This document shows positions 7,829 to 15,462 of a stretch of 23,048 nt of DNA, in pieces (within the stretch, counting starts at the first letter, position 1; each line of letters begins with the position of its first letter). The notes under the pieces were generated by a model, which saw only the letters and a list, made by a program, of their open reading frames with translations, was not told the DNA's origin and searched no databases. Origin of the DNA: RGIG5327 sp045612485 (lineage in GTDB: Bacteria; Verrucomicrobiota; Lentisphaeria; Victivallales; UBA1829); the NCBI GenBank assembly GCA_045612485.1, contig JAZKZE010000146.1:1-23048 (forward strand), read 5' to 3'. The translations under genes were made by a program, and so were the position numbers.

Positions 7829-8965
7829 TTACAGCAAACCTTCCAGAAGAGAAATGACCTCATCATCCGTCATTTCCCGGGGATTGCTTTTCATACTTGC
7901 ACTGCGGCAATTTTTTACAATAAAGGGAAAATGCTTTCTTTCCAGACCGTAGGCACGGAAATTGCCGGCAGTTCCCACACTTTCCGCAAGACGGACTGCC
8001 CCATTCATAAAATCCTCCCCTTTCTGCCCGAAATTACATACTTGCGCCATCTGTGCATATTTTTCCTCACAGCAGGGAAGATTCCACTTCACCACAGGAG
8101 CGATCAATACCGCACAGGCAACTCCGTGAGGAACATGCAGAAGGGATCCGATAGGGTGTGCAAGTCCGTGAACCGCACCAAGTCCCGTTGCGGCAAATGC
8201 CATTCCCGTCAAAAGACTTGCTTCCGCCATGGCACTTCTTGCAGAAATATTTTCCGGCTCATCACAGGCTTTTTTCAAATTGTCCGCTATAAGACGCAAC
8301 GCCCGGAAACAGAGACTTTCCGAATACGCGGAGGATTTGGGATTGGTCACACATTCAAATGCCTGCACAAAGGCATCCAGACCGCTTGCCGCTGTAAGGG
8401 AAGAGGGACAGGATACAGTCAGTTCCGGGTCAACGATCGCCAGATCCGGCGTCATTGAGGGGTGACGTAAGGATTTTTTTTCCATGCTTTCCGGATCTGC
8501 AAGCACAGAATTGGACGTACATTCCGCTCCCGTTCCGGAAGTGGTAGGCAATGCGGCAAAAAACAATCCCTTACCCGGGATCACCTTTTCCCCGGTAAAA
8601 TATTCTTTGCAATTTCCTTCCAGCGGGATCAGGGCGGCAGCAGCCTTTGCGCAGTCGATCACGCTTCCGCCGCCAATACCGATCACAGCCTTTGCAGAAA
8701 TTTTTCTTCCGGCAGCAATGATCTTATCCACATCCTCAATGGGGCCTTCCCCCCGTATGGAAGTCACACATTCCACGATATGCCCGTCATCCTGAAGTTT
8801 CTGCAAGATTTTTCCATACTCCTCCGAACAGGAAAAATGTTTTCCGGTAACAAGAAGAAGTTCTTTATATACAGAAAGTTTCTCCGGAAGAAGAGATACC
8901 TTCCCGTTTCCGAAAATGATTTCAGAAGGGACTTTCACAATAAAATTTTCCGGGGTATGTTCCAT
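7829..8965 (-). CDS. Iron-type (group III) alcohol dehydrogenase
   Basis: A 378-residue NAD(P)-dependent dehydrogenase that interconverts an alcohol and an aldehyde or ketone; the substrate is not determinable. Family motifs: the nucleotide-binding GGGSVIDCAK (98-107), LPTTSGTGAE (139-148), and the metal-site segment AVHGLAHPIG...VPHG (264-281). By comparison with FucO the ligands should be Asp, His, His, His. Here D197, H266 and H280 are present but the second position is Gln (DAFVQ, Q201). The start at 8965 is chosen because AAGGA lies 9 nt upstream and because it leaves 16 bp after rnc; the longer frame from 9013 would overlap rnc and add a Lys-rich, non-homologous leader. It sits between rnc and tilS with no evident functional link to them. 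Confidence 0.88.
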   Translation of the reverse strand: MEHTPENFIVKVPSEIIFGNGKVSLLPEKLSVYKELLLVTGKHFSCSEEYGKILQKLQDDGHIVECVTSIRGEGPIEDVDKIIAAGRKISAKAVIGIGGGSVIDCAKAAAALIPLEGNCKEYFTGEKVIPGKGLFFAALPTTSGTGAECTSNSVLADPESMEKKSLRHPSMTPDLAIVDPELTVSCPSSLTAASGLDAFVQAFECVTNPKSSAYSESLCFRALRLIADNLKKACDEPENISARSAMAEASLLTGMAFAATGLGAVHGLAHPIGSLLHVPHGVACAVLIAPVVKWNLPCCEEKYAQMAQVCNFGQKGEDFMNGAVRLAESVGTAGNFRAYGLERKHFPFIVKNCRSASMKSNPREMTDDEVISLLEGLL

Positions 8966-8981
8966 AATCTTTTTTCCTTGA

Positions 8982-9704
8982 TCAGTTTTCTTTTTTCCCG
9001 TTTTTTTCCGCATCTTTTTTATGCAGAAACTTCATAGCTTCCGCAGCAGCACGCTGTTCCGCATTTTTCCTGCTGGATCCCCTGCCCTCTTCACGGAAGA
9101 CACCTTCAAGAAGAGCTTCCACCACATATTCAGGATCATGAGCTGGTCCATTGACAGCAAGAACTTTATACACGGGAGCCTTCCCCCCGAAATGTGCCTG
9201 GGTATATTCCTGCAAAGCTCCTTTCGGATTCAGATCATCCAGAAGCACAACAGGATCCGGATAGACTTTATTAAGCACATCCAGAATGAACTTTGCAGAT
9301 TTTTCCTCTCCGGCATCCAGGTAAACCGCTCCGGCAAGAGCCTCAAAAGCATCAGAAAGGGTGGAATCCCTGTCCTTGCCGTTCTGTTCGATCTCCCCAC
9401 GTCCCAGAAGCAGATATTCCCCGATATTCAATGTCCGTGCGAAAAGTGCCAGTGTTGTCTGGTTGGCAAGAGCCGAACGCAATTTGGTCAATGCTCCTTC
9501 CTGCAAAGAAGGAAAACGGTAATAAAGATGTTTGGTCAGTACGATCTGCAATACGGCATCCCCCAGAAATTCCAAACGCTGATTGTCATACTTTAAACCG
9601 TTTTCCGCTGCGTAGGATTTATGGGTCATCGCTTCTCCGAGAAGAGTAAAGTCCTTGAAGGAGAGATTGAGCAACCGCTGGAATTTTACAAGATCAGATA
9701 CCAT
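8982..9704 (-). CDS. rnc: Ribonuclease III
   Basis: A double-strand-specific endoribonuclease of 240 residues that processes rRNA precursors and structured RNAs. The catalytic domain carries the signature RLEFLGDAVL with E45 and D49, and the second acidic pair is D118 and E121 in SDAFEALAGAVYLD, matching the metal-binding set of the family. A C-terminal double-stranded RNA-binding domain spans about 160-232 (GALQEYTQAHFG ... KNAEQRAAAEAMKFL). The ATG at 9704 overlaps the end of the lipoyl transferase gene by 11 bp, which points to translational coupling. The length is normal and all key residues are intact. Confidence 0.95.
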   Translation of the reverse strand: MVSDLVKFQRLLNLSFKDFTLLGEAMTHKSYAAENGLKYDNQRLEFLGDAVLQIVLTKHLYYRFPSLQEGALTKLRSALANQTTLALFARTLNIGEYLLLGRGEIEQNGKDRDSTLSDAFEALAGAVYLDAGEEKSAKFILDVLNKVYPDPVVLLDDLNPKGALQEYTQAHFGGKAPVYKVLAVNGPAHDPEYVVEALLEGVFREEGRGSSRKNAEQRAAAEAMKFLHKKDAEKNGKKEN

Positions 9705-10407
9705 CCTTTACCTCTGCCATTTCATTCCAGAGTTCTGTTTTGTATTTATGTTCCGCCAGATGTTCCGCAGCAGCAATAAATTCACTTCTCACAGGAAATT
9801 CCTCATAGGTGTAAGCAAGCATCTCTTCAAATTTTTCCTGAAGGGCGGCGATCACAATTTTCCGGGGAGGCAGTGTCGTGATACATACACTTCCCTGATG
9901 CAGGATCCCTTTTCTCGTCCTTCTCTGGGCAGCTCCGGCAAGTTTTGCCCCATCCGCATCCATAACATCATTGGGAGAAGGGGAAACAAAGCATTGCAAT
10001 GTGGCTCTGTCGTGCTTGATCCCCAGATCAGGTTCCAGATGCGCTCCGGTCCCAAGTCCGGTAAGGGCATCCATTACCGGTTCATGGATGACTTTATAAC
10101 TGTCCATACGGTTGAGTTCGCAAAGGCGGTTGCCCGCAGGAATGGCAAAAGTATAGGTCATATCCACATCATGATAGACAACTCCGCCGCCGGTGGGACG
10201 GCGTACAAGGGTAAGTCCGGCAGTTCTTGTCACCGCCGCCGGTTTCTGGGAATATCCGAAAGATGCGGAGGGAATATCCCAGGCATAAAAGCGGAGAATG
10301 GGTGCATTGAGAAGCATGGCTTCATCCTGCAACAGTTCATCCACTGCCATATTCATAAAAGGACTGCGGGCAATATCATGCCACAAATAACATTTTTCTT
10401 TTTCCAT
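9694..10407 (-). CDS. Lipoate-protein ligase/octanoyltransferase family (LipM-like)
   Basis: A 237-residue BPL/LplA/LipB-fold protein acting in protein lipoylation. It has the family motif RRPTGGGVVYH (69-79) and the invariant Lys region GAKLAGAAQRR (153-163, K155). It lacks the C-terminal accessory domain of long LplA ligases. A Cys at 139 in the context QCFVSPS resembles the acyl-thioester cysteine region of LipM-type octanoyltransferases, so a transferase using octanoyl-ACP is somewhat favoured over an ATP-dependent ligase (from memory of the family, not aligned). The ATG start has GAGAGG about 6 nt upstream. It overlaps rnc by 11 bp. A 197-bp inverted-repeat element separates it from the kinase gene. 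Confidence 0.8.
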   Translation of the reverse strand: MEKEKCYLWHDIARSPFMNMAVDELLQDEAMLLNAPILRFYAWDIPSASFGYSQKPAAVTRTAGLTLVRRPTGGGVVYHDVDMTYTFAIPAGNRLCELNRMDSYKVIHEPVMDALTGLGTGAHLEPDLGIKHDRATLQCFVSPSPNDVMDADGAKLAGAAQRRTRKGILHQGSVCITTLPPRKIVIAALQEKFEEMLAYTYEEFPVRSEFIAAAEHLAEHKYKTELWNEMAEVKDGI

Positions 10408-10428
10408 TTTCTACCTCTCTTATTATTT

Positions 10429-10625
10429 GAGGTAATTTCAAAACTCCTCAAAAATCTGAAAGTACATCTGATTTGCTTTGTAAAAGGAGCATTTTCAGGC
10501 TGTTACCGCAGGGGACAGCAGCCCTTGTCACGGCATAGCCGTAAGGCGACGACGGATCAAATTACCTTTCACTCCTCTTTGCAGCTGTTTCTTTGATTTT
10601 TTTGAATGACTTTTGAAATTACCTC
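10429..10625. mobile_element. Candidate MITE-like insertion, 197 bp
   Basis: The two ends are a perfect 15-bp inverted repeat, GAGGTAATTTCAAAA (10429-10443) and its complement (10611-10625). Similarity continues imperfectly for about 20 more bases. Identical TATTT pentamers flank it (10424-10428 and 10626-10630), consistent with a 5-bp target duplication, although the target is A/T-rich. It has no ORF of note. The interior holds a hairpin ACGGC-ATA-GCCGT (10530-10542). It fills almost the whole gap between the kinase stop and the lipoyl transferase start. The last base of the kinase TAG stop is the first base of the element. The transposase family is not identified. Confidence 0.6.
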
Positions 10626-13600
10626 TATTTATTTTTTAAAACCTGTTTCTGTTCTTTTCCATTTTTCTTTCCGATACTTTTCCAGAAGGACTGTACGGTA
10701 TCCCCCTCCTCCAGCTGTACCCGGGAAATAAAGTAACGGTAGGAGAGATACTTGAGTTCGGAAAGACTTTTCAATACTTTCGCATTTTTACAGTTTTCCG
10801 CAGTTCCGGCAGGAATGGTAAGAAAACGCAATGACCGGATCTTTGCCAGCGGGGTGAGGTCTTTCAGACGGCGGCAGTCATTCAGCGAAAGCAGTGATAA
10901 GGACAATCTCTCAAGCGGAGAAAGATCTTCTGTAAGAGTATAATCCAGCCGCAGACGCTCCAATGGCAGTTCCGCAAGCGGGGAAAGATCTTTTACCATA
11001 TTTTTTCCGGCATCCAGAACCTTCAGATTCTTCATTCCTTTCAGCGGGGATAGATCGGATACATTATTTCCCCGCAGTACCAGTCTTTCCAGATCAAGCC
11101 CTCTCACCGCTTCAAGATCACTGATACGGTTGTCGGAACAATCCAGCATAGTCACATCCATCCCTTTCAGCGGGGATAGATCGGATATATTATTGTTGTC
11201 ACAGGAAAAGTTTTTCAACGGCAGGTTGCTTACCGCTGAAATGTCCTCCAGACGGTTATTCCTGCATACAAGCACTTTCAATGGCATCCCTTCGATTCCC
11301 TTGAGGGATTCCAGATAGTTATTGGAGCAATCCAGGAAAGTAAGGCGCATCCCGGCAAGAGGCTCAAGAGAGGTCAATCCGTAACCGGAAAGATCTAAAC
11401 TGGTGAGATTTTTTGTCTTTTTCAGCAGCCGGAAAAAATCGTTGCTGACCGATGGATCTATAGGAGAGTGGTGAAGACAGATGATATCCGCCATCACTCT
11501 GCTGTCCGGTGTCATACGCAATACCTGTTCAGCAAGATGCAAAGCCTCTTTATGTCTGCCTTCCCGCCACAATATCCACGCATCCATTTCCAGTGTCTGC
11601 TGTAAAAATTTATAATTATGGAATTTCAGTGAGATGAGCCGTTTGATGTCCAGCAGATATTCTGTACGTTTTTTCCGGTCGGAAACTTTGGAAGCCGCCG
11701 TCATATATGCTTTCAGCAGAGCCTTTTCCGCAAGAAAACTTTTTCCGTAACTGGCGGCAATGGAAAGATATTTTTCAATGGCAAGATCATACAGCTGCAA
11801 TTCCACAAGAGTATCCCCGGCAATAAGAGGTGTTGTCTTTTCCGGCAGAGCAAGTTCATAAACAGCAATATTTCTTACGATCATCCTTCCGGAATAGGAA
11901 CGCAGCCCTATGCCGTTGAGTTTCTTGCCCGCAAGAGGAAAATAATCCACAGCACGGACATGTTCCCTGTCATTGATCTTCAGAGTCAGCGTGTCATCGA
12001 TCCGCTGGGCAGTCACTTTGATCACCGATCCCGGCAATGTCCGGTTTTCCGCAGAACCGATATACTCCTGCTGGATCCTTCTTCCCTGGCTGCTTTTTAC
12101 TATACAATCCTTTTCCCCGCCGGATTCCGCGATCCGGAAAGAATAGGAGTCCGGCGACTGCCACCAGTCTGCAAGCGGCTTATCCATATTGGCATTGAGA
12201 CAGATTTCCAGAGTATCTGCCAGAGCAGGAAATTCCAGAGTAAGCTCGATCCGGACATTTCCCGGCATTTTCCGGTGCAGTACCAGCCATTCCCCTTCCC
12301 GGGTCTGTACGCCTTTCCCTTTCATCCATTGCCAGGAAGCAGCACTTTTCTGAAGAAGCAGATTCCGGAATTCCATATCCGCCGGATCAGGCCCTTTCTG
12401 CATAAAATCATATTCTGCCACCCGTATCCAGTCACTGTGCCAGCGGGGGATCTCTATGGCAGCATAAAAGGCGATCCCCAGAAACATCAGGACAGAAAAC
12501 ATAACGGACATGGTGATCAGAAAATGCCGCCGCATAAACAGCAGACTTTTTTTGAAAAATCCGGCTTTTTCAGCTTCTGTGGCAAACCCGTCAATGAATG
12601 CGGCAACATCATCACGCAACTCCTTCACAGAGGAATAACGGGCATCCGCATTGGTATTCATTGCTTTCATGATCACAGCCTCGATACCGTAAGGTATTTC
12701 CAGAAGAGGAGCCCTTTTCGCAGGCAGAATGATATTGCCCCTCAAAGTATCCTGAAGGATCTTTTTCACAGTGGAGGCAGCGGCGGGACTCTTATAAGTC
12801 ACCATGGAATAAAGGATCGCACCCAAAGCATATATGTCCGTCCTGATCCCTATGGCAGAACTGTTTCCGGTGATCTGTTCCGGAGCCATATACCCCGGGG
12901 AACCTTTCATCCCCTCATCCTCTTCCACTTTGAAACGGGAAAATCCCTGTTTTCCGGCACTGTTTTTCGGTACCTGATCTGCGGAAACGCCGTTCTGATC
13001 CAGATATTTTGCGATCCCCCAGTCAAGGATCAATACTTCACTGAAGTCCCCGATCTGCACATTTTCCGGCTTCAGATCCAGATGGGCAACATTACGGGAA
13101 TGGGCAAATCCCACACCGCTGCATATACGCAGAAAAAGACGCATGAGTTTTTCAAAGGAATATCGGCTCCGGTAAACCGGATCACCGGCATCCAGCTTTT
13201 TCAGAAGGGAGGCAAGATTTTCCCCGCGCAGAAGCTTCATGGTATAATAAGGGGATCCTGTAGAATCCATACCGATATCATATACAGGCACGATATTGGG
13301 GTGTTCCAGACTCGCCGTCAGCCGCGCCTCCTGAATGAACCGCAAAATTTCATGCTTCGATCTTCTTTCAATATCCGGCATCATGGCAAGGGCAACATCA
13401 CGCATGGTATCCTGATCCTGCACTTGCAGAACCATCTTCATGCCACCGGCACCGATACTGCGGCGGAAACGGTATTTATTGTCCGGCTTTTCCGTAAGCC
13501 GGATCCGGGAAAGATCCTGTTTGAGAATGTCCTCATTACCGGTATTGACATGGGAAACAACTATGGTATCAGCAGACATTCCGTCTGTCCTGCCATCCGG

Positions 13601-13663
13601 AACAGTACCGGTAAAAAGTTCCACCTTTTGAAAATCTCCGGAAATATCTTTATCACTCTTCAT
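10625..13663 (-). CDS. Transmembrane Ser/Thr protein kinase (WNK-like lysine placement) with TPR-like and LRR domains
   Basis: A 1012-residue receptor-like kinase. The kinase domain spans about 64-360. Its glycine loop is GAGGMK (71-76) with K76. The beta-3 position reads VALA (90-93), with no lysine. HLDLKPEN (194-201) keeps D196, K198 and N201, DWG is at 214-216 and APE at 260-262. A single membrane span (about 381-403) puts the rest outside the cytoplasm. That part has a beta-rich LamG/DUF1080-like region (about 455-605, tentative), a helical TPR-like region (about 615-750) and about nine internalin-type leucine-rich repeats (752-950; motif S-D-L-S-P-L-K-G-M), then a basic tail. A sensor phosphorylating cytoplasmic targets is inferred; the ligand is unknown. 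The ATG at 13663 lies 45 bp after the methyltransferase gene. The stop TAG abuts a MITE-like element. Confidence 0.9.
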   Translation of the reverse strand: MKSDKDISGDFQKVELFTGTVPDGRTDGMSADTIVVSHVNTGNEDILKQDLSRIRLTEKPDNKYRFRRSIGAGGMKMVLQVQDQDTMRDVALAMMPDIERRSKHEILRFIQEARLTASLEHPNIVPVYDIGMDSTGSPYYTMKLLRGENLASLLKKLDAGDPVYRSRYSFEKLMRLFLRICSGVGFAHSRNVAHLDLKPENVQIGDFSEVLILDWGIAKYLDQNGVSADQVPKNSAGKQGFSRFKVEEDEGMKGSPGYMAPEQITGNSSAIGIRTDIYALGAILYSMVTYKSPAAASTVKKILQDTLRGNIILPAKRAPLLEIPYGIEAVIMKAMNTNADARYSSVKELRDDVAAFIDGFATEAEKAGFFKKSLLFMRRHFLITMSVMFSVLMFLGIAFYAAIEIPRWHSDWIRVAEYDFMQKGPDPADMEFRNLLLQKSAASWQWMKGKGVQTREGEWLVLHRKMPGNVRIELTLEFPALADTLEICLNANMDKPLADWWQSPDSYSFRIAESGGEKDCIVKSSQGRRIQQEYIGSAENRTLPGSVIKVTAQRIDDTLTLKINDREHVRAVDYFPLAGKKLNGIGLRSYSGRMIVRNIAVYELALPEKTTPLIAGDTLVELQLYDLAIEKYLSIAASYGKSFLAEKALLKAYMTAASKVSDRKKRTEYLLDIKRLISLKFHNYKFLQQTLEMDAWILWREGRHKEALHLAEQVLRMTPDSRVMADIICLHHSPIDPSVSNDFFRLLKKTKNLTSLDLSGYGLTSLEPLAGMRLTFLDCSNNYLESLKGIEGMPLKVLVCRNNRLEDISAVSNLPLKNFSCDNNNISDLSPLKGMDVTMLDCSDNRISDLEAVRGLDLERLVLRGNNVSDLSPLKGMKNLKVLDAGKNMVKDLSPLAELPLERLRLDYTLTEDLSPLERLSLSLLSLNDCRRLKDLTPLAKIRSLRFLTIPAGTAENCKNAKVLKSLSELKYLSYRYFISRVQLEEGDTVQSFWKSIGKKNGKEQKQVLKNK

Positions 13664-13708
13664 CTCTTCAGATACCCCTTCATCCCTGCTGCTTTTTACA
13701 GAAAATCC

Positions 13709-14491
13709 TTATTTTCCTGCCATATCCCATCTTCTTACATATTCAAACAATACGATCGTTGCCGCCTGTGCCACATTCAGCGATTCCGCATCTCCCGGCA
13801 TGGGGATTATCACATCCAGCGCGGTTTCCAGAGCGTCGGCGCCATTGCCTTCACTGCCCAGAATGACTGCACTTTTTTCATATAAAGACTCTTCCCGGTA
13901 CAGACTTTTTCCGCCATTGGGTGTCGTTCTGTAAAACCTGCCGATCCCCTTTGCTTTCAAAGATTCCGCCGTTTCCGCAAGAGTTCCCAGACAGCGCACA
14001 GTAACAGCAAACTGGGCACCGGAAGCGGAACGGATCACTTTATCTGAAAAGGCATCTGCCGATCCCTCCGTAAGAAAGATCTCTTTGAGTCCGGCAGCTC
14101 TGGCTGTCCGGATGATCGTCCCCAGATTGCCCGGATCCCCCACCTTGTCCAGTACAAGTACAAAAGGATCTTTCAATGGCGCATCCTTTGCAGGTTTCTC
14201 CGGACGGCGGGCAACAACGATCATCCCCTGGGAGGCGACGGTATCTCTAAGTTTCCCAAATTCTTTTTCCTGAAGGATGACCAGTTTTTCCTGAAGAACC
14301 TCCTGTTTTGCCGCTTCCGGAAGAATGGTCCCTTCCCGGACGATCAGAAGTTCCACAAGATCCGGACGCAGAGAAAGGATCTCCCCGCCGGAACGTATCC
14401 CGTCACAAAAACACAGTCCGCTCTCCTTCCTGCCGTGGCGTGTGGAAAGAGAACGGATGAGGGCTTCCTGTTTTCTGGTAAGATGCTGCAT
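13709..14491 (-). CDS. SpoU/TrmH-family RNA 2'-O-methyltransferase
   Basis: A 260-residue SPOUT methyltransferase that transfers methyl from SAM to a ribose 2'-OH in rRNA or tRNA. The three family motifs are clear: DPGNLGTIIRTA (119-130), ILGSEGNG (210-217) and IPMPGDAESLNVAQA (229-243), which form the knotted SAM site. The N-terminal about 100 residues resemble the substrate-binding domain of the RlmB/TsnR-like group. The target nucleotide cannot be assigned. The ATG follows the TAA of the upstream TPR-like gene with no gap and no clear Shine-Dalgarno site, so translation probably depends on coupling. The fit to the family is good in length and motifs. Confidence 0.88.
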   Translation of the reverse strand: MQHLTRKQEALIRSLSTRHGRKESGLCFCDGIRSGGEILSLRPDLVELLIVREGTILPEAAKQEVLQEKLVILQEKEFGKLRDTVASQGMIVVARRPEKPAKDAPLKDPFVLVLDKVGDPGNLGTIIRTARAAGLKEIFLTEGSADAFSDKVIRSASGAQFAVTVRCLGTLAETAESLKAKGIGRFYRTTPNGGKSLYREESLYEKSAVILGSEGNGADALETALDVIIPMPGDAESLNVAQAATIVLFEYVRRWDMAGK

Positions 14492-15322
14492 TTATTTTGC
14501 AGCTTTTTTGGCGGCTGCCGGAGCTTTTTTCACTGCCGGAGCTTTTTTCACTGCCGGAACAGCACTCTTCTTTACAGGCACCATTTTTACAGGAGCAGCC
14601 TTTGCCATACGGTTGAGGATGGCTCTGGAAAGAGCTGCCCACTGACCGGCATCGCGTCCGGTCATGGAGGAGGAATTGAAAAGAGAAAGATATTTACGGG
14701 CAGATACGGTATCTTTTGCTTTGAAATACAGTCTTCCGGCACCGTAAGCAGCTTCAGCACGGATCCCTTCAGGAGCTTTGATGTCATCAGCAATACGGGC
14801 AAAAAGAAGAGCAGCTTCCTTTTCCTTTCCTTTTACTTCAGTAATATATGCCACAGAAAGGGCAGCTTTTCTGGCAACAAATTCATCCCCGGCACTCTGG
14901 GAGATCTTTGTATAAAGGGCAACGGCCTTGTCATATTCTTTTTTCGCCACATGGTCAGCGGCTACAGCAAGAGATGCGGCAAAAGCTTCCGGAGCATTGG
15001 AATTTTCTTTGAGAACAGTCATCAGTTTTTCCGCAGTATCGGCATTGGCGAATTTGGAAGAAACTTCCGCTTTATTTTTATTGATCACATACTGAACAGA
15101 ATAGTATGCGGCTACAGCAATAAGGATCACGATACATACAGCAACGATCTTTTTACCGTTTTCAATGAACCAGAGTTCAAATTTATCAAAGTTTTCGCTG
15201 ATACCGTCGGCAAGATCACCGGCAGGGGCTGTTTCCACTTTCCCCTTGTTTTCGGCAGCAGTTTTTTCAGGGGCGATCCCCTGGATCTTCTGGAGTTTCT
15301 GGATCTTTTTGGCACGTTTCAT
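14492..15322 (-). CDS. Membrane-anchored TPR-like protein with Lys/Ala/Pro tail
   Basis: A 276-residue protein with a basic N-terminus, one membrane span at about 58-76 (KKIVAVCIVILIAVAAYYSV), and a helical region (about 85-235) of TPR-like repeats (EYDKAVALYTKI, KEKEAALLFARIADD, GAGRLYFKAKDTVSARKYL). Topology and repeat type recall YfgM-like proteins, which face the periplasm and help envelope assembly; this is a resemblance, not an identification. The last about 36 residues are a Lys/Ala/Pro-rich tail with repeated APAVKK units, like histone H1-type tails, which is odd for an exported domain. AGGTG lies 6 nt before the ATG. A promoter is proposed at 15392-15422. It is the first gene of a unit with the methyltransferase and perhaps the kinase. 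Confidence 0.75.
   Translation of the reverse strand: MKRAKKIQKLQKIQGIAPEKTAAENKGKVETAPAGDLADGISENFDKFELWFIENGKKIVAVCIVILIAVAAYYSVQYVINKNKAEVSSKFANADTAEKLMTVLKENSNAPEAFAASLAVAADHVAKKEYDKAVALYTKISQSAGDEFVARKAALSVAYITEVKGKEKEAALLFARIADDIKAPEGIRAEAAYGAGRLYFKAKDTVSARKYLSLFNSSSMTGRDAGQWAALSRAILNRMAKAAPVKMVPVKKSAVPAVKKAPAVKKAPAAAKKAAK
14515..14550 (-). repeat. Two tandem 18-bp coding repeats
   Basis: An 18-bp unit occurs perfectly twice (14515-14532 and 14533-14550), with a partial third copy. It encodes the repeated Ala-Pro-Ala-Val-Lys-Lys of the C-terminal tail of the TPR-like protein. Confidence 0.8.
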
Positions 15323-15391
15323 CTTGTCACCTCGTTATATTTTATTATTATTTTTTCTTCAAACAACATATATTTTCATTAATATACTGCC

Positions 15392-15422
15392 ATTATACAG
15401 TAAATGCAACCCCGGGAAGCAA
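15392..15422 (-). promoter_or_regulatory. Probable promoter of the TPR-like gene
   Basis: In the 140-bp gap after the LacI gene, the minus strand has a perfect TATAAT (15392-15397) preceded by TTGCTT (15417-15422) at a long 19-bp spacing. The same two hexamers occur in the pseudopilin promoter. Inverted CCCGGG motifs at 15411-15416 and 15430-15435 flank the -35 box. They could form a 6-bp hairpin after the LacI gene or an operator. There is no T-run after them, so they are not called a terminator. Confidence 0.45.
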
Positions 15423-15462
15423 AAAATCCCCCGGGAAATATTCATTACCGTAAAAAAAATCC

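Noticed and set aside
8966..9013. Upstream start for the alcohol dehydrogenase
   Set aside because: It would overlap rnc and add a Lys-rich leader without homology; the ATG at 8965 has a good AAGGA site.
11960..13885. 641-codon open frame on the plus strand opposite the kinase
   Set aside because: It is antisense to a kinase with clear motifs and runs on into the methyltransferase gene; its translation is Phe/His/Arg-rich with no recognisable domain.
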